Source: Ascaris suum
Taxonomy: Eukaryota > Nematoda > Chromadorea > Rhabditida > Ascarididae
Reading direction: 5' to 3'
NCBI GenBank assembly: GCA_013433145.1
Contig: CM024175.1
Span: forward strand, 4,324,516-4,388,515
Length of the DNA stretch: 64,000 nucleotides
The notes beneath the pieces are model-generated. The model did no database searches. It was given only the letters and a program-made list of their open reading frames with translations, and was not told the origin of the DNA. The position numbers were made by a program, and so were the translations under genes. Positions within the stretch are counted from its first letter, which is position 1, and each line of letters begins with the position of its first letter. Positions 14,561-37,119 of this stretch are shown in pieces.

Positions 14561-14660
14561 TAAGCGACCATGCAACTGCACCCAAGCGGAAGCGGAGACG
14601 TTATGAAGCGACATTTATTCGTAACGAATGCTTTGTTAACAAAAGTAAATAGGTTAAAAA
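14561..14660 (-). repeat. Small dispersed repeat, copy 2 (reverse)
   Basis: The reverse complement matches the 9.7-kb copy over about 90 bases, through the ACGAATAAATGTC and CTTCATA blocks and a CCGCTT..GGTG block. It keeps the TTCGTAACGAA palindrome better than copy 1 does. The (TTTA)n edge is degenerate here. Confidence 0.55.
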
Positions 14661-16545
14661 ATTATCAGATTCGAATAATCGGCCAATAAAGAAGGATACT
14701 TCTTATATACTATTGGAGCAGGTTCCTTACTTAGTACTATGCTGCTGCATTTTTGATGCAAAGTAATAAGCAAGAAAAACGAAAAAAAAATAGCTGAGTC
14801 GATGGCTTCATATTTAATTAATCCGATCATATATGCAGACCATGTGGAAATGGTCGTTGCTATGTGATCGACAGTGGGTGTAAAATTGCATGTATGCTTC
14901 GTAAATATAAACTTCCGTTCCGAGCTGTCACAATGCCCTCAGATATCAAAAATCATGCTCTCGAACGCGGCCTTATGATCGTCCCACTTAATTATTCACT
15001 AAGCACGATACACTTCGTCAAAATCTTTAATGCCATTGTCTATTTCTAGCAGAGAATTAGTTCTACTCTTTTTCTTTAATCTCCGAACCTTTAGAAAAGT
15101 CTTTGATAGTTCGTAACTTTATGCCGACTTAATCTATAGAGTGGATAGTCTGTGCTACATTGATCTGTTCTAGTGACAAATTTATTTCTCTACTACTTTT
15201 GTGCTCATCGGAAGAGATGAACAAGAAAATTTTTGGAACTGTTTCGGCGGTTTCCCGAATGATCTTTGAAAATGATGCAAAATTGCGGATAAACTGGGCC
15301 AAGAAAGGAACCAAGTCAATAGTCCACAGCAGTCGTGTAATGCCACATTGCAAACAATCACAATAGACTTAAGAAGGAAACTATTTAAGTGGCAGATTAA
15401 CACTATTTCACGAGCATTTATTGTAATAGGTGCTGATAACGGCGAGTACATTTAAAACTTGACTGCAAGGGATAGATATCAAAATACAGCATTTCCGCTT
15501 CTTCAGCTCATTCGAGCATAACATCTGAAGCATGTTTATTCATATGAAATCGAACTGTGCAGTTTTTCGCTCATTGACATTCTTCACTGTTGGGTATTCG
15601 ATATAATACGGTCAATTCATGCTCGATATTCAAGTTTTATCTCCTCGCTCACTCACTCCCAACACCTATCGTTTTTCTTTGGCGACCAAACGCGTTGCCA
15701 TCATTGTTTTCTCATTTGTACGTTATATATCGCATATTTGTGCCGCCATTTTAGTCTCCTCATTTCTTTGCATATTGTCAAGTTACAAACGCAACAATCG
15801 ACAATGCTATCGCTTCGTTACAGCAGCATTGCAGTAGCACATCGCAACTCGGAGAAAATTTCACTATACTTTCGAAGAGCACTATCCATTCTCTAAGAAA
15901 GAAATTTTTTTAACTATATAAACGATTGTTTATTTCGAAGAGAATTCCTATATCATTCCCGTGAACCCTATAGCCGTCACGTTTAGTTTATTATTAAAGG
16001 TTATTCGTTTTCGAAATTTTCCTACATAATGTTGCAATGTTGCAATATAATTGAGACGAGTGTTCATGAGAAAAGCATAGTGGAAGTTGAATTAAGTTCA
16101 TAATCGATGCACTAATAAAGTGTTCTCCTTCGCCTTGCCTATATGATAAAGCTGTGCATATTTGTCTCAGTAGTCGTTGCAACGGAAACGGGATCTTATA
16201 CTCGTGGTTTCAATTTCCGGAAATACAGTTAAATATGCTCATGAACAGATGCTCCATCACATCGCAATCCTTCGCCTCTGCAGCTATGGTTGGGCGATGG
16301 TTTTACAACGATGTTTAAAGAGAGAGCCCTGGCTTGGACTGTTCGTTGTATGTCACTAGTAAAGTAATCGAAGATAAAAGGAAGTTCTGAATAAGCGCAA
16401 CCATTAATCCGTTTCTGTAGACTGCAGCCTCTTCGAGTCACATTTTTAAATCGGTGTAGCGGTTAATACGCGCGATAGTGTGTATTCACCAATTTTTCGG
16501 ATTCTGCATTGAAAGAATCTCAGGATAGTTTCATGGCAGATTCTA
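14660..16545. other. Non-coding stretch, no gene recognised
   Basis: Overlapping short open frames on both strands at 15.1-15.45 kb cancel each other out as evidence. No splice-bounded exon, RNA gene or repeat was identified. Confidence 0.45.
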
Positions 16546-16549
16546 ATAA

Positions 16550-17090
16550 ATGCCTTAATAGACTGCGTTGGATTGCGGGATGCGCAAGTCTTCGATTTAT
16601 GAGTTTTTTTGCCACTTTCCGGTGATGAACTTTTGATCTCTTACGCCAACGAGGCAGTTTAAAAAGTTGCCACCACGCCTCTTCTGGGAGCTGCGCTGCC
16701 AGAGTAGTTGAGGAGCTCTTGATGTTTAGGATTGCGGAGTAGTTCTCACAATTCTCCCCGTCATTTGAGCATATGAAGATCTCGCCGATGTACCTCCAGC
16801 AGACGATTGCAGCCTTGCAGACCGTTCATTAAGGCAACGGCAGAATATGTGTTGGTCTATTGCCTATTCCCAGTCAACGTTTTTGCCCCTAATATCACCA
16901 GGACCATTTGAATACGTTTGGATCGTTGATAGTGTAGAATAGAGTAATAGGGAGTTCTTGTTGAAAGCCGAAGAAGTTAATTTCATCACGTGAGGAATCG
17001 GAAGGTCCATCATTACACTTGCACCCGCGTTATCCAGCGGCTTTCAGATTTGAACGAGGTCTAGTCAGTCTTTCTTCCTATAGCGTTATG
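16550..17090 (-). pseudogene. Decayed Penelope-like reverse transcriptase fragment
   Basis: Minus-strand translation, with several frame changes and stops, shows pieces in the order expected of a Penelope-type RT. An N-terminal DNAGASVMMD-like block near 17030 compares with the family's DKGG..V.MD. An LFYTINDP block follows near 16940. Next is RYIGEIFICSNDGE near 16780, compared with the catalytic RY(V/I)DD.F..CS motif. Last is FLNCLVGVRDQKFITGKW near 16670, compared with the FLN...KWYRKPS segment. The catalytic DD reads as GE, and the spacing between blocks is far too short for an intact RT core, so the copy is dead and internally deleted. An RTE or other RT origin is not excluded. Confidence 0.45.
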
Positions 17091-17094
17091 CACA

Positions 17095-19670
17095 AGAGAA
17101 CTCGATCGCTGAATGCGACCGTTACAGCTCGATTTGCTAAAATATGAGCAGGAAAGCAGAATGTCTTTGGCGCATATCTCGTGTGCCAGTAATTCATTGC
17201 CTAGAAAAATACAATTCACTATTGCGGGGTCTGGAAGGCGTCCACTATGCTAATAACGTTCTGAAAATCGGTAACGTTTTTTTCATCAAGAGGTGAAGCA
17301 AAAATTTGGTGCGGCAAACATTCGCTGGGAAAATTTGCTCGTATTTGAGGGAACCCACGAAGTACGTAGGCTTGGGGAGGATAATTTGTGCATTGCCGAC
17401 TTTCGAGGTTTATTCCGTCGCCTCTCACGGCATCCTCATGCTCACCCTATCGCAAGAACTTTCTCCTTACGGTGCTAACTGCTACATTAGAGTGCGAAAT
17501 AAATTTTTAGTCTTGTGTATAGGTGCTTAACAGGTGTCTTAGAAAGAAGGAACGATTAGAAACGACTAGCGTTTGCTTCGGAACGTGCGACATTGTTATT
17601 TTATTATGTTTAGGTGGAGCAGTCGAAAAACCTCTGTGACACGGTTGCTGCTCAGTGACAAAAGCGGTAACATGGAAGAGTCGAAGATTTATTTAAATTC
17701 ACCGCTTTTCTTTTGTGTGAAGAGAGTTTGCTAGGATATCTTTTGGTAAAAATGTTTTTCCCATAAAGTGTATGTAGACGTCTTTTGTAGTTTTCAATAG
17801 GCAGTTATCAAATTTAGAGCCATATCCGGTCGGATTCATCTCGGCGTAATGTGCTATATAGATCTCCTTGAATTGTGCGCATGCTATTGTACCAAACTGT
17901 TATGAGTAACTGCCATAATGAGTCTTTTGTGTGCGTTCATTTGTCACATTTTATCCGTTTGTGAGCGAAATCGTCATTTTTAATGAATTATCTTTCAGTA
18001 AATGCATTTGAAAATGTTGGCAGTTCAAAATTTGAGATGTCGAAGTTCACAAGAATAAAGGAGAAATAAAATGAAAAGGCATTAATCTTTCCCGCTCTGA
18101 GCAGTCTCCTTCGATCCGCTGAAGATTTTGCGCTGCCTATAAACCAAAAAATCTTTGCAATTAAAATCGACAATGAAGAATTGCTCCACCTTTCAAGGGT
18201 GAACGAATTTCAATGGTTTGTCGCGTCGATTCTCCTTTATCATGTTCTCGTAGCTTTAGAGATGGTGACTTACACCTCTTTATGCCGTCGATTATTTGAT
18301 AACAAAGAGTTGAGATGTCTAAGAATGCGTTGATAACTTTGATTGTCTGATTGAAAATGAAATCTACAAGTTTCATTGAAGCCATCATCTCTTAAGGTCT
18401 CTTTCATTACAGATACAGTATATTCTAGTATATCCTTTTTCCTAAGCAATACATGTTTAGATGTTATTAAAAAATTCCGTTCATTTGCGCTTTTTTGGAA
18501 AATAACAGAAACAACTAGGAGTTTGTACCGCAAAATTACTGACGAAACTCCTTTAAGTGCATTCATTCTTGATCGTGTAGGATGTAAGCGACTCTCACTG
18601 CCGAATTCTACACTTATAAATGTTAGCTGTTATATTTCCGTATTTGCCGTCGAATTAAGCACAGTGTAAAGAGCTAGCAGAGATTGAAGCTAGAGGAGGT
18701 CGCAAGAGATAAGCTTTTGTGGTTCGGCTCATGTAACTTAATGAGGTTCTTAAGTTACACGCAAGACATACAGTTGATGCGTATCAATGCTTTCCTATTG
18801 CAATGATTCGACCCTTCGTTCGTATCTACAGAAGAACCTCCCAGCTAATTTTTACTATACGCAAACTCTCCGGCACTTCTGATGCTTTCAGCTTCTTACG
18901 AAGTAATCGATCACAGTGTCAAATGATAAATCGCCCTTTGCTGTAGATTATACCCACTAAAATTCTTAATTGTACCTTCATTGTTTGATGTGTTGAAAGT
19001 ATAAAAAAAGGACAGAAACAAACGCGGAAACAAACATAGTGCATGCAAATTCATATAGAGGACGCGACCATTTAATGAACGCTATTTTGCAGAAGCGATT
19101 AACGAAAGCATTTCAAAGCATGAATAGATAGCACGAGTTTTGATGCATTCATTTCATTTGCGCATTGACCTCAGCCTCTGAGCATATCACGACCAACAAT
19201 CAGCTTTTTTTTTTTGCATCGCAAATTCCAGGAACGATTTTATTTTTGTATCGATAATAAATTATATATTGCATTTCGATACGATAATATTGCAATTGCA
19301 ATATTGTATTTTACTTCACTTTTGCTTTTCAACCAGCTATAATATGTCAGCAACGATGAGCATTAAATGAGAATAATAAAATCAATGATCAGATTAAGAG
19401 ATTTTATGAAGTCAATGGATGCCAATCTTGCCTCTGTAACGTTCATTGCCAGATCATAGCGATGGTAAGTTTAAAGAGAGAGAAAAGATCGAGCCACACC
19501 GAGAAGTTATGTATCTTGGTGTTGCAGCTGATAGAGATGTGAGTCATCGATTTGGTCGTTCTTTGCAAGTTTCTATATTCCAATTCATTGTTTTCCGTTT
19601 AAAAAAAATCAAATTTCTTCTAGATTATGCACGAAGTGACCTTTTCTTCTCAATGATGCTCAGAGAAACG
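17095..19670. other. Region upstream of the chemoreceptor gene, no gene recognised
   Basis: AT-rich, with no conserved coding sequence found. A 20-bp perfect palindrome lies at 19287-19306. The promoter of the chemoreceptor gene may be in the last few hundred bases, but I see no motif that identifies it. Confidence 0.45.
19287..19306. repeat. 20-bp perfect palindrome
   Basis: AATATTGCAA followed directly by TTGCAATATT: a self-complementary 20-mer about 390 bp upstream of the predicted trans-splice site of the chemoreceptor gene. It may be a dimeric transcription-factor site or simply low-complexity AT sequence. Confidence 0.6.
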
Positions 19671-19671
19671 T

Positions 19672-19691
19672 AGTGTTTTTTTTTTTTTCAG
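19672..19691 (+). promoter_or_regulatory. Probable spliced-leader trans-splice acceptor
   Basis: A T-run of roughly a dozen bases ends in TTTTCAG at 19691, 32 nt before the first plausible ATG (19724) of the chemoreceptor gene. In nematodes this layout (polyU plus TTTCAG shortly upstream of the initiator) is typical of SL1 addition. It could also be a cis-splice acceptor if an upstream coding exon exists. Confidence 0.55.
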
Positions 19692-29433
<9,742 letters not shown>

Positions 29434-32400
29434 ATAGGGCTATCATTTGTGTCGCACAATAATACCCATCGAATGAATAACCTAGTAAAATGAGAACTAA
29501 TTAATGAAGCTTGTCGCAAAGAAGCCTATTCATGTGGTTAATAGCTTTTATGGATCGTATAATATTCGAGAGAGTGCTTATGAACAGATTTGTTTTAATG
29601 CGCTACTAAACGAATAAAAGTAGCATTTTATATGAAAATTACATCGATGCAGAATCATATAGAATGATATTCGATCTCATTTTGGAGGAAAACGGAAATA
29701 TATCCTATAATGCAAACGCTTCTCTAATGTGATGTGTGCTATTGCATTAAGACGTGCACATTAAATAGAGGTACAGAAGCAAAGCGAGTGTCAGTAAGGA
29801 GATTATCAAAAAAGAGGTATTTCTATTGGATGTTCATTGCAACACACACCATCACTCGACTGCTTTCGATGGCTGAGCGAAGAGATTTCCATCTTTACGA
29901 TCACTTACAGTGGTGTCGCTACTGGGCAAATGTGTGCATGCTAGTCTGTTTGTGTGCGCCTACTTCAACTCAGGCCTTACTGAAAACGGAGCTGTGAAAT
30001 TTAGTGGATGCAGTTGTATGTCATAGAGAAAACCACCATATGTAACTTTTAGTTGACCGGTCTACTTCGAAGGGATTTATACAGATTTTACACTGGAGCG
30101 GCTCCAAATGCTCAGCGTTGACCGAAAGCAGAAATGGGCCAGGTGAGCTAACATGAAGTACGAATACGAGCCCCGTTACTCATATTGAACATTTTCATAA
30201 GTCGCCGATGAGAAATGATGAGTACGAAATGAGGAACTTATATTCTAATTGCTTTTCGTCTTCAGACAGTTCATATTTTGAGATAGTTTGACTCAGCCAG
30301 ACGGGCAGATGTAAAATGCAATCTGAGGTGTTATGGAATGATTGTACATTTAAGTGTTTACAAGTTTTCGGAAGTTAATGAATCCATATACTCGCTAAAA
30401 AAGATTTCCAGAAGTGACTGTATTCTATGCTGCGCAATACAATTGTCAAATTTCACGATTACAGCTTCAGTGGCTTTATGACTGAAATTGGCAAGGAGAT
30501 TAATGTAAACATACGCGCATATTCGCAAAGAAACGAGTCGCCATGGCGCGCTTTGCGAATACAAATTTGCGCGCTTTTACTGAAATGAATCGTTCCGCAG
30601 AAATGATTAATTCAGTTGAAAGTTGAACACATTATTGCGCTCGTTTTAGTATTTCTTCGAACTTTCATGAAATTGTTTAGCATAGTGAGAGGAAATGAAA
30701 AATTGAGGAACAATAATATACCTTATGGAATCTTTTTCGCGTGCTTCTTGAATTGTTTTATAAAAAATGATATATTAATGCCATATGTGAAAAAAGAAAT
30801 TCAAACCTCAGTGATGTATTAGTATAATCTCTCCAGTTCAGCGTTAGGGCCTTCAACTGAAGTATGAGTACCAGAAGCTTTTCTGCAGCACTAGTAGACC
30901 TACGATCTTTCTGGATTTCGACCTTACAACGCTAAAACCCAAATTATATTCGACAATAGCTTTAAATTTCTAAATTTTACTAACAATGAACTCTGATTTT
31001 CATCCCTATGCAGTCGTTGCTAGCTGCTGTAAAAGAGGTAATCGCTGGGTGGAGCGTTATGCTTTTGATGGTAGAAATACGAGCATCGCTTTCTCTTACA
31101 GTTAAAAGAGCACCACCGCAGCAGTGAAAACGCAGCTGTTTCAGTTTCTCCGAAACTTTTCTGCCCTATACTTCATTCTATGAACAAACTTGCGTCCTGA
31201 TAGCTACTTACAGGCTCCAAAATTGAAAATGTACTTTTGCCTATGCCTAATTAGCAGAGAAAATAATCGTTTTTTTCTTTTTTTAAATTGCTTTCGATAA
31301 CTGTCTTATATGATACTTAACTGTGCCCGATGAAGGACTGTGACATGCTTGAAGCAGCTAAATTCGTTAAATTAATCCAAAGGTCTCGTGTTTTCTAGGT
31401 TTTCTCTCAGCCCAATATAAAGTCACAATTGCAAATGCCGAAAAGACAGTCCACCTGCAATTAGCGCTCCATAGTTGGCGTTCTTCTTGCTCTCTCCGAA
31501 CACCTTACCTCATAAAATCCATATTCGGTGGAATTCACATCTCGGTGCCAAATTATTTCCCTTGTCACACCAATACACCCATCTTAACGTTCCATTAGTA
31601 ATGTGTTGCGTTTTGGAATGAATGCCATAGACGTGGTTGTTATGAAGAACACCACTAAACGACGTTTAAAAAAAATCTCGATTGCCTAGTTCCAGCAATA
31701 TTCTATATCAAAGAATTAACTCTCGAACGTTTTTCTATGTGGTAAGTTTTTCAACTTATTCTATGGAATGCGCTTTTGAAGCGGAACAAATTGTGAATTT
31801 CTTTCTCAATAGGGTGTGCATTTGCTCGATTATAATTAGTGCGTATCAAAAGGTGCAACGGTTAGTGATTTTTATCTCTTGTTGCTTAAAACCTGATTCC
31901 ACGATTAATTTTACCCCCATTGACAGCATACCTTTGGGGGGATCTGCAGCAGTCTAGTTTCTTAAGGATTGGAGAGCTGCTTGAATACCCCTCAATAATC
32001 AATAAGTCTAGCTAAGAAAGGTGAACTGACGAAGATCTAAAGTTACTTTAGCTGTATGCTTCTCTTGAATGTACCCGACGATCTTGACGACTTCCTCGTT
32101 CTCTTTCCTCTTCAACAGGCGTATTTCAGTATTGACTTTCGCGAGAAATTAGTTTTGTGCGTTGAACGTACATAGATATGGTGTGGCCAACACGCCACTA
32201 GCCACTTATGTGTAGAGACAATACATAAATAAGCGGTAGCTCATCTTCGATAACTTAGTCCCAAGTTAGGCATTTTGAAATAGAGTACCAGTTCTCATGT
32301 CTCCGAATGAGTAATGCTCCACATTCGGCTCAAGACGCTCATTATTTTTGCAGCAGTAAAAACCAATCTATTCAAACATAAAGCTGAAGTAGATCTAGCT

Positions 32401-35090
32401 GCCGTATGTACGTCACTTTATAGAATCCATTACTGCTCAAATTTTAATCCGTAATTCCCACTAGCCTGTGGCAAATAAATATCTCTGCAGAATCTATGTG
32501 GAAATGAATGCAGTATCGCTTTGATGATGGCGCTTAGGCTATTTTCCCTCAGTTTTTCAAATGCTTACAGATATATTTTTGAAGAAACATGCGGACATTG
32601 CATGATGAAATTGTCGACCACAGAAATTGAAACGTTCATATTTTCCAAAACATTGCTGTTACTTCTGCTATTCCTACGATCGAAGTAACTGACCTATTTT
32701 CAAGGTCTAACTGAAGATAGAATGAAAGCGCTGCGCCATCCTCTTCTAACTGTTGCTTAGCATTACTATTAACATCAGAGACTTTATTAGACAGCACTTT
32801 TTCCAAATACTTCCATTTTTCATCTAGTATTGTGAGATGTATACCAAGTTGAGATTAAGCGTTTATTTCCTTTTAAGCGCATCTCAGTGGGGTTCAGTCA
32901 ATGTTTGGTCAGTGTAAGTGGTTATCCAGGCCATTAACGGTGATCTTGTTTCCTTTTTGCGCTTTTGCAAAGCCGATAAGTTCATTTAACAAGCCCCGTA
33001 TTATCATTTGATCTTTTCGCAGTATGGCATTTATCATTCATCACCTATTTCCACATTCATTTACATACCGGGAAAATTACTGTTGTTCACCATCTGAGAC
33101 ATCAATATTTATCAGGCGATCGCTTCGCTGAAAAACCCATTGAGGTAATGTTTCTTCAGTACAAGTCTTCTCAAGCCTTCCTTATCTTGAGAGTCTACTG
33201 TGCTTGTCTGAGTGTCCGAATTCTTCTTCTCTCCACCATCTTATCTCTTCCAACAAAAATTTCCCATACTTCTGCTTCCCATATGGAATAACGGTACTTT
33301 TTTCTGACGACGATACGTTCACGAAGGTGAGGTCATTCGCACTGTTGGCATTTCGCAAAAGAATGTTACACGGAACCTTTTCCAGCTACTTTTGGTTAGT
33401 ACAGAAATGGAACTTCCGCTTGTGGACCTTCTTCAGTGTAGTGTGTAGTGGAATGCATCATGGTCGGCATCTCCACTGGCTACTCTTCAATATGTAAGTA
33501 TAAAGTGCAGTGGGACCTCTTTATCAGTAATATTAGACACACGAGCTCACGAAAGGATATATTTGCGTCAAATATTTTCTTGCTTATCGTTGGCATATTT
33601 TGTTAATTTTTAACGTTTTTCGAGAACAGATAATAACAAAGAAGACAGCCCGTTACCTTATTTTTAAACTGCCATCTTCAATTTTCCCATAGTTCGCTCT
33701 TTTTGACTGAACCAACTTATCAGTGGGGTCTAGTAATTGAACAACCTTCTTTACACAGTCGTTCTCCACAATTCAAAAGCGATTTCTAGCAATTGCTATG
33801 GAAAATAAATGAATTTATATTCAACCATGGGTCATAAATGGCCATAACGCCTACGCCTCCAGGCACAATGAAATAATGAAACGCCATAAATTTGTCGTTT
33901 AGACGTTCGTTAAATGCGCCAACAACGAGCAATCGAAACCTCTTTATTCCCATTGGTTTGATGGGAATATCTATGTCAGCATGCCATTTTCGGTTCTCTC
34001 GAATATTCCTTTCTTTTTTAATTTCTAGACGGTCGCTTACACATTGAGTGCATTCTTTTTGTTTCCGCTCATTTCGTAACGTTTTGTCGCTTTCTTCTAT
34101 GCGTGATGACATTCACTAAGCTTTCGAGGGAACAGAACCAACGATGAATTTGAAAATATGTGTGAAAGCGATCGCATCCGTTGGGCAACGTCGAACATGA
34201 AGCTCTAGTGCGCGTCGCTATACAAGTAAGACAGCTGCGATCTTGTGGCAGATATTGTGTTATTTGCTTGTTGTATGCAACTTAGTGGTAGTATGCAAGC
34301 TACGCTCAGAAAGACTAACAGCACTGTGATGGTACGCCCTTTCCGTTACTTACTATGTAATATTAAATCGTTTACGATAGGTAAACCATGTGCTAGAGAG
34401 TGATTCCTCGGAGCTGTTCGGCAAGAGGTGCTGCTAAATGCACCAGATTCTCGGTGATACTTCGTAATCGTCATTACTCCTCAAAGCTAAAAAGTAAGCC
34501 CCTAGAACTCTTCAGCTTCTGCATATAGACGATTTGCTCTTAACTTTTGTTGAGCATTCGAGGTTACTCTTAGCTAAGGTAGAAAGATCACTTATTACAC
34601 TCGGCTATCCAGACTGCCAATGATATCTCTCATTCCTTACTAATTGATACTTGAAGTTGTAAAGTACTTGTCTACTACTCTCCACTTGTACACCTTTCAT
34701 CTCATATAACTCTTGGTCAATATTCTAAAGCAGATACAACCAATTTCATTAGCAACTTCATGCTGGTACGTCTGCTGCGTTGTTTATTGTGTAAATAAAA
34801 GAGAAATGAACTAATAGATAAACTGATAAATAATTAGATAAACGATTAAACAAGTGTACAGATAGATAAATACGTGAACAAACAAACTGATGAACCTAAA
34901 ATAAGTTGGTGGTTAGCAAAGGACACGAAAGTGGAGTACCATGCGTGAAACAGAGAACAAAAGAAACAAGAGGAGAAAAAAGAACAAAATACATCCTAAG
35001 GTAAGATGCTAAGGATCGTAACAGAAGTAAGAGATGAAAGAAAACGAACAGGTTTAAGAAATAGTTATCAGATACAAAAACTGATCTCTC
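29434..35090. other. Non-coding stretch downstream of the chemoreceptor gene
   Basis: No conserved coding sequence recognised. Short open frames at 29.7-30.0, 31.7-31.9, 33.2-33.5 and 33.8-34.1 kb lack splice signals and familiar motifs. Confidence 0.45.
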
Positions 35091-35095
35091 GATAG

Positions 35096-35223
<128 letters not shown>

Positions 35224-35758
35224 ACTATCCCTAAAAGATGAGAATCTGGCTGTCATCTTTCACTCTTCCCCTAATATCACATCTCCAGCTAAAGATGCAT
35301 CCGTCGTCCCTTGACTAGCAACAGCTGGGATAGCGAAGAGTGGTTAAGGAAAGGGGAGGAGGGGGTTTGATTTGTAATGTTTGACATCGCATGTGGTTGT
35401 GAACTGTTAGCAACCTGTGGTCGGAGACAACCATGCAACTAATTCTTAAGGAGGTCCAACACCAGAACCATGGGGCTGTTATCGCGTAGCTCGACGCAGC
35501 CTTCCAGATGTTACGCTCTCTCGATAGTTGCAATAGTCTTCATGCTGCTCTTGTGTCTGGTGAGTTTCATATGAAGCGGCCGATTTTCCGACTAATCTGC
35601 AATAAGTGCTTCTTTCGTCGTAAAATAAATGTCCCCACCATACCTGCCTCTTGAACCTGTCCCTATCCGTCGCGACGGGAGCTCTTAGCACTGTGCGCCT
35701 GTCGCGAAAACATCCTCACGATAACGTCCCAAGAATTCAAAAATTCCTGCAGCATTTT

Positions 35759-35798
35759 CCCAGTGTCGGCCGATGTGTTGAGATTGGCTGACACTGGG
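35759..35798. repeat. 13-bp inverted repeat (hairpin A)
   Basis: CCCAGTGTCGGCC pairs with GGCTGACACTGGG (13 bp, one G-T pair) around a 14-nt loop. It sits eight bases before a second hairpin; together they look like a structured regulatory region of a mobile element. Confidence 0.85.
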
Positions 35799-35806
35799 AT
35801 CGAGGT

Positions 35807-35853
35807 CCACTGTCGGCTGGAGCTGCATATAAGCAGCCCCAGCTGACTAGTGG
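35807..35853. repeat. ~19-bp inverted repeat with TATA-like loop (hairpin B)
   Basis: The left arm 35807-35826 and right arm 35833-35853 pair over about 19 bp with one mismatch and one bulged T. The loop is ATATAA, so CATATAAG, a plausible TATA box, sits at the tip. Hairpin plus TATA recalls an LTR promoter or a foldback element. Confidence 0.85.
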
Positions 35854-35873
35854 CATTCCGGAAGTAACGAATA

Positions 35874-35990
35874 CTGCTCGACCCGGAATATGTCTTGTTT
35901 CTTTTATCGCCTGCTGTCCAACCCCGAATAGGTCTTGCTCCTATAACCGACTGCTGTCTAATTCCGAGTTCATCCTACTCTCCGGTGAGT
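35874..35990 (+). repeat. Imperfect tandem repeat, ~37-40-bp unit
   Basis: Units begin with CTGCT at 35874, 35911 and 35951, each followed by a (C)CGAATA.GTCTTG-like or CCGAGTTC block. The third unit is diverged. The repeat runs directly out of hairpin B and into the serine-rich open frame. Confidence 0.6.
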
Positions 35991-36212
35991 CCCGATTCGT
36001 TTTCTTCTACACTATCCGAAGCCAGTTCGGACAGTTCAAGCAGTATCGAGCGACTGACGGAAGAAAGTGTGACCCCTGAAGATCCAATTTGCAGTGGCAG
36101 TTGCACTGTAAAACTTCTTTCATTTAATATAGAAAGCACTGAGAAACGAAGTGTTAAAACACCTGTCATCTTAAGCGACGGCAGTAAAAGCGTCGACCCC
36201 CCTAACCCATAA
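35895..36212 (+). CDS. Serine-rich hypothetical open frame, possibly mobile-element derived
   Basis: About 105 codons, ending in TAA before a poly-C run. The first third is read out of the tandem repeat. The rest is rich in Ser, Pro and Glu (for example SSTLSEASSDSSSSIERL) with one short Cys pair and no membrane segment. It starts with a non-ATG codon. Its place right after two TATA-bearing hairpins suggests the leader or first frame of a retroelement, but I cannot match it to gag of any family. A hairpin-associated low-complexity artefact is equally possible. Confidence 0.2.
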   Translation: MFLLSPAVQPRIGLAPITDCCLIPSSSYSPVSPDSFSSTLSEASSDSSSSIERLTEESVTPEDPICSGSCTVKLLSFNIESTEKRSVKTPVILSDGSKSVDPPNP

Positions 36213-36269
36213 CTAAGCTGACGAGGCGCCTTGAGGTATTCGCCATAAAAGGTGAGGGCATCTAGCTCT

Positions 36270-36288
36270 CCCCCCCCCCCCCCCCCCC
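36270..36288. repeat. (C)19 homopolymer
   Basis: Run of about 19 C just beyond the serine-rich open frame. Confidence 0.9.
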
Positions 36289-36899
36289 TCCCACTACCGA
36301 TAATATTGTTAAGGCATTTTAGTTTCGCTTACATTACTGCTGGTTTATTTTCCAGTCGTCCAAGAAGGCAGCAACATGATTTCACTCACGTCTGACGCTA
36401 TTAGCAAGAGCAGTCTCACGGTGACAAGAAGTCCCAGTGCAATTTTCCCACTTTCTTTCTCTTGTTGGCATCTCCCCTCTTCTTGCAGGCGTGTGTTCAT
36501 CTCATCTTCACTGAAGGAACCACTTGCCTCTCCAGTAAACAGGTGACAAACAACAAGGCTCCCCTCCTCATTTGTGAGAGTTTCGATGTAATTGCTGGAG
36601 ATGCACTAATAGATTCCTGTATCCGAAATGACCTTTTAATGCACAGTTCGGTTCCATCCATGGCTCGCCCATGATTTCGTAATTAACGCTTCGGTTGTTT
36701 AGTAACTAGATGTCTGCATTGGACACGAGATGTCAGAATAAACTTGTGTGCATTGACCGTTCAAGGGTCCCTGATGAGTCCGGCTGCGAAAAGATATTCA
36801 TGAATCCGGAAAAGTACGACGTAGTCAGCTAATCTTTGAAGTGAGTCAGAGCAATTTTATATGGGCGAAGTTTTGGAGCCGGAATTGGGAAAAGCTTAC

Positions 36900-37110
36900 T
36901 TATGCTGCATTCGGTTCATAGTTGCCTCCTACGAAGAAGTGTTTCGGGTTCTGCTTTGTTTCTTGTGCACATTAACGATGTTTCTGGTCTCATTCTTTGT
37001 GGCACCGGACCCATTCCTGATGACTTCGAAATTATCATCGACTACGTGATCATGGTTACCTTGCAGATGGGCCTAGATACACTCTCCGCGATGGTTTTTC
37101 TTATGTAGAG
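36900..37110 (+). pseudogene. Fragment of a CR1/Jockey-like reverse transcriptase
   Basis: Translation contains SVSGSALFLVHINDVSGLI, which lines up with the (Q)GSVLGPLLFLIYINDL block of CR1- and Jockey-type non-LTR reverse transcriptases. In an intact enzyme this block precedes the YADD active site. The preceding GVPQ part is out of frame or lost, and no credible ADD follows. The fragment is short and decayed; the match rests on about 15 residues. Confidence 0.4.
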
Positions 37111-37119
37111 GGTGTTAAT

